Source: Acidimicrobiaceae bacterium RAAP-2
Lineage (GTDB): Bacteria; Actinomycetota; Acidimicrobiia; Acidimicrobiales; RAAP-2
Direction: 5' to 3'
Assembly (NCBI GenBank): GCA_001443545.1
Contig: LMAD01000026.1
Coordinates: 1-27,100, forward strand
Length of the DNA: 27,100 nucleotides
This document shows, piece after piece, positions 25,145 through 27,100 of this stretch (positions are counted from its first letter, which is position 1; every line of letters begins with the position of its first letter). A program made the position numbers and the translations under genes. Below the pieces are notes generated by a model that searched no databases, was not told the DNA's origin, and saw only the letters and a list, made by a program, of their open reading frames with translations.

Positions 25145-25679
25145 AGAACTGTCCGTAGACCTGGTTGAGCGCCACCGCCATCGTCGAATCAATCGCGGGC
25201 TCGGCGAAGAGGACGTCGCGCAACTCCTCCGGCGAGTACCAGTCGATCGTCGACGCCGTCTCCTCGGGGCCCGCAGGACGACGATCGCGGACTGTCAGGT
25301 CGCTCGCCTCGTAGATGTGCATGAGCTGGGTTGACCAACCCGGCGACACCATGAACCGACCGAGCAGTCGCCACGAGTTCGCGACGCAGCCGAGCTCCTC
25401 TTCTAACTCGCGCTTCGCCGCGTCGAGGGGTTCCTCCGCCTCGACGTCCAACGTCCCCGCCGGTATTTCAAGGGTGGCGCGGTCGAAGGGTGCGCGGTAC
25501 TGGCGAAGCACGCCAACCCGTCCATCGGCGTCGCGAGCCAGGATCGCCACGGCCCCGGGGTGGGTCACCACGTCGCGGTGGAACGACCGGTCTCGGTGCT
25601 CGACCGTACGGCGTTCGACCGCGAACACGCGCGACTTCATCAGCGACGAGACCGCGGTGATGCGAAATTCGTCACTCAC
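25131..25679 (-). CDS. Nudix hydrolase, ADP-ribose pyrophosphatase type
   Basis: Cleaves ADP-ribose or related nucleoside diphosphates. It has 182 residues; IPAGTLDVEAEEPLDAAKRE begins the Nudix box, ending RELEEELG (the Gly-to-Glu spacing is one longer than the textbook box, as is common in this subfamily). QYRAPFDRATLEIPAG before the box is typical of ADPRases. The GTG start overlaps the pyrG stop as GTGA. The same gene follows pyrG in mycobacteria. Confidence 0.92.
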   Translation of the reverse strand: MSDEFRITAVSSLMKSRVFAVERRTVEHRDRSFHRDVVTHPGAVAILARDADGRVGVLRQYRAPFDRATLEIPAGTLDVEAEEPLDAAKRELEEELGCVANSWRLLGRFMVSPGWSTQLMHIYEASDLTVRDRRPAGPEETASTIDWYSPEELRDVLFAEPAIDSTMAVALNQVYGQFFERR

Positions 25680-27100
25680 GTGGCGGCGTCGACGGACGTG
25701 GGATCGATGATGTGTGGCTCGCGCCCCTCGGCCCGTGTCGCCGCGGCGGTCACCAGCCCCAGGAATAACGGATGTGGTCGGTCGGGCCGCGACTTGAACT
25801 CCGGGTGCGCCTGGGTCCCCACGAAGTACGGGTGTTCGGGCAATTCGACGAACTCCACGAGTCGGCCATCGGGTGAAGTGCCCGAGCAGCGCATACCCGC
25901 CTCTTCGAATTGGGCCCGGTATCGACCGTTGAACTCGTAACGGTGACGGTGTCGCTCCGAGACGACCGTGGTGCCGTAGAGCCCGGCCACGATCGAGCCC
26001 TCATCGAGCATCGCCGGGCACGCCCCCAAGCGCATCGTCCCACCGAGATCGGTCACGTCCATCTGCTCGGCCATCAGCGCGATCACCGGGGCCGTGGTGG
26101 CGAGTGAGAACTCCGTCGAGTGCGCATCGCTGAGCCCCAAACGGTGCCGAGCGAACTCGACGACCATGATCTGCATACCCAGGCAGATGCCGAGGTACGG
26201 AATCTGCTGTTCGCGAGCGATGCGGGCCGCCGCGATCATTCCTTCAATGCCGCGTTCACCGAAGCCACCGGGCACGATGATGCCGTCCAACTGGCGGAGC
26301 CGGTCCGAGTCGATCTCGGTGGGGACTCGCTCGGCCTCCAGCCACTCAATCTTCGTCGTCGCGCCGACCGCGAACCCGGCGTGTCGAATCGACTCCGCTA
26401 CCGAGAGGTAAGCGTCGGGCATGGTCACGTACTTGCCGACGACACCGATTCGGAGGGTCTTGGTCGTGTTGTGGACCCGGTGCACGACCGCGTTCCACGG
26501 CGCGAGATCGATGGGGTGCTCGTCGAGGTCGATTCCCAGGGTCTGACAGACAATCGTGTCGAGACCTTCTCGGTGCAAGGTAGTCGGGATGTCGTAGATG
26601 CTCGCTTCGTCCACGGCCGACACAACCGCCTGAATCGGAACGTCACACAGGAGCGAAATCTTCCGTTTCAGCCCATCGGATATCGGCTGGTCGCTTCGGC
26701 ACACGATGACGTCGGGCTGAATCCCTCGCGATCGGAGTTCGGTGACCGAGTGTTGGGTCGGTTTGGTCTTCTGCTCGCCCGAGGGCGCGAGGTACGGAAC
26801 GAGGGTGAGGTGGACGTAACAGACGTTCCCGCGTCCCGCGTCGCGACGGTACTGACGGATCGACTCGATGAACGGCACGATCTCAATGTCGCCGACGGTG
26901 CCGCCGATCTCGACGATGACCACGTCGGCCCCCATCGCGCCGACTCGTCGAATACGTTCCTTGATCTCGTCGGTGATGTGGGGAATGACCTGGACCGTTT
27001 TGCCAAGATAGTCACCACGCCGCTCCTTGGCAATCACGTTCGAATAGACCGAACCGGTCGTGGTATTGGAGGTTCGAGTGAGCGATTCATCGATGAATCG
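25676..27100 (-). CDS. pyrG: CTP synthase (5' end beyond the window)
   Basis: Aminates UTP to CTP using glutamine. 474 residues are visible; the first about 70-75 of the usual roughly 545, including the P-loop, lie beyond 27100. The frame is continuous to the edge (RFIDESLTRTSNTTTGSVYSN precedes the internal GTG). The synthase domain ends at about the middle with KTLRIGVVGKYV, then the class I amidotransferase domain with the nucleophile in GICLGMQ and the His/Glu pair in QAHPEF. First gene of the pyrG-Nudix-xerD-M50 operon. Confidence 0.97.
   Translation of the reverse strand, partial: RFIDESLTRTSNTTTGSVYSNVIAKERRGDYLGKTVQVIPHITDEIKERIRRVGAMGADVVIVEIGGTVGDIEIVPFIESIRQYRRDAGRGNVCYVHLTLVPYLAPSGEQKTKPTQHSVTELRSRGIQPDVIVCRSDQPISDGLKRKISLLCDVPIQAVVSAVDEASIYDIPTTLHREGLDTIVCQTLGIDLDEHPIDLAPWNAVVHRVHNTTKTLRIGVVGKYVTMPDAYLSVAESIRHAGFAVGATTKIEWLEAERVPTEIDSDRLRQLDGIIVPGGFGERGIEGMIAAARIAREQQIPYLGICLGMQIMVVEFARHRLGLSDAHSTEFSLATTAPVIALMAEQMDVTDLGGTMRLGACPAMLDEGSIVAGLYGTTVVSERHRHRYEFNGRYRAQFEEAGMRCSGTSPDGRLVEFVELPEHPYFVGTQAHPEFKSRPDRPHPLFLGLVTAAATRAEGREPHIIDPTSVDAAT

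Overview
The window is a gene-dense, GC-rich stretch of a bacterial chromosome, almost certainly from an actinobacterium. The evidence is the many GTG and TTG starts, the many 1-4 base stop/start overlaps, several leaderless promoters, and a housekeeping gene order that matches the mycobacterial pyrG - Nudix - xerD - scpA - scpB - rluB - cmk - der order with extra genes inserted. A deep-branching lineage such as Acidimicrobiia is a reasonable guess; this is inference from gene content (separate trpF, AroH-type chorismate mutase), not from a marker comparison. I see no tRNA, rRNA, insertion sequence, prophage or CRISPR array.

Layout. (1) 110-3696: a metabolic group with a fumarylacetoacetase-family hydrolase (-) divergent from an old-yellow-enzyme flavoprotein (+), then a FAD-dependent amine/amino-acid oxidoreductase (+) with a structured leader. 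(2) 3698-6656: acetate use. acs and the acetate permease satP are both on the - strand, each with its own hairpin terminator, and a CRP/GlxR-like palindrome lies upstream of satP. (3) 6657-11105: tryptophan synthesis. trpC-trpF-trpB-trpA form an overlapping - strand operon, with trpD divergent from it across a 52-bp symmetric promoter region. (4) 11102-14471: a - strand operon of a PDZ/radical-SAM/DUF512 protein, Der GTPase, a tiny zinc-ribbon membrane protein and a gamma-carbonic-anhydrase-like protein. (5) 14539-16521: ispH and a family 2 glycosyltransferase on the + strand, the latter behind a probable leaderless 24-codon upstream ORF. (6) 16518-22575: a long - strand operon scpA-scpB-rluB-aroH-tyrA-aroA-cmk-plsC, joining chromosome segregation, 23S rRNA modification, the shikimate/tyrosine branch, CMP phosphorylation and phospholipid synthesis. 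(7) 22629-27100: trpS (+), then on the - strand pyrG (cut by the window edge), a Nudix hydrolase, xerD and an M50 protease.

The most interesting structure is in the promoters. Seven starts (trpC, trpD, the radical-SAM gene, ispH, the glycosyltransferase uORF, scpA, trpS) are each preceded by a TANNNT hexamer, exactly six bases, and then ATG or GTG. This spacing puts transcription start on or next to the first base of the start codon. In two of the three divergent pairs an inverted repeat is centred exactly on the midpoint between the two start codons: GATTCGAATC for trpC/trpD, and an 8-bp plus 3-bp dyad for the radical-SAM gene/ispH, whose two -10 boxes are also identical. Most of the genes themselves are ordinary and well recognised; the least understood are the DUF512 radical-SAM protein next to der and the 60-residue zinc-ribbon protein.
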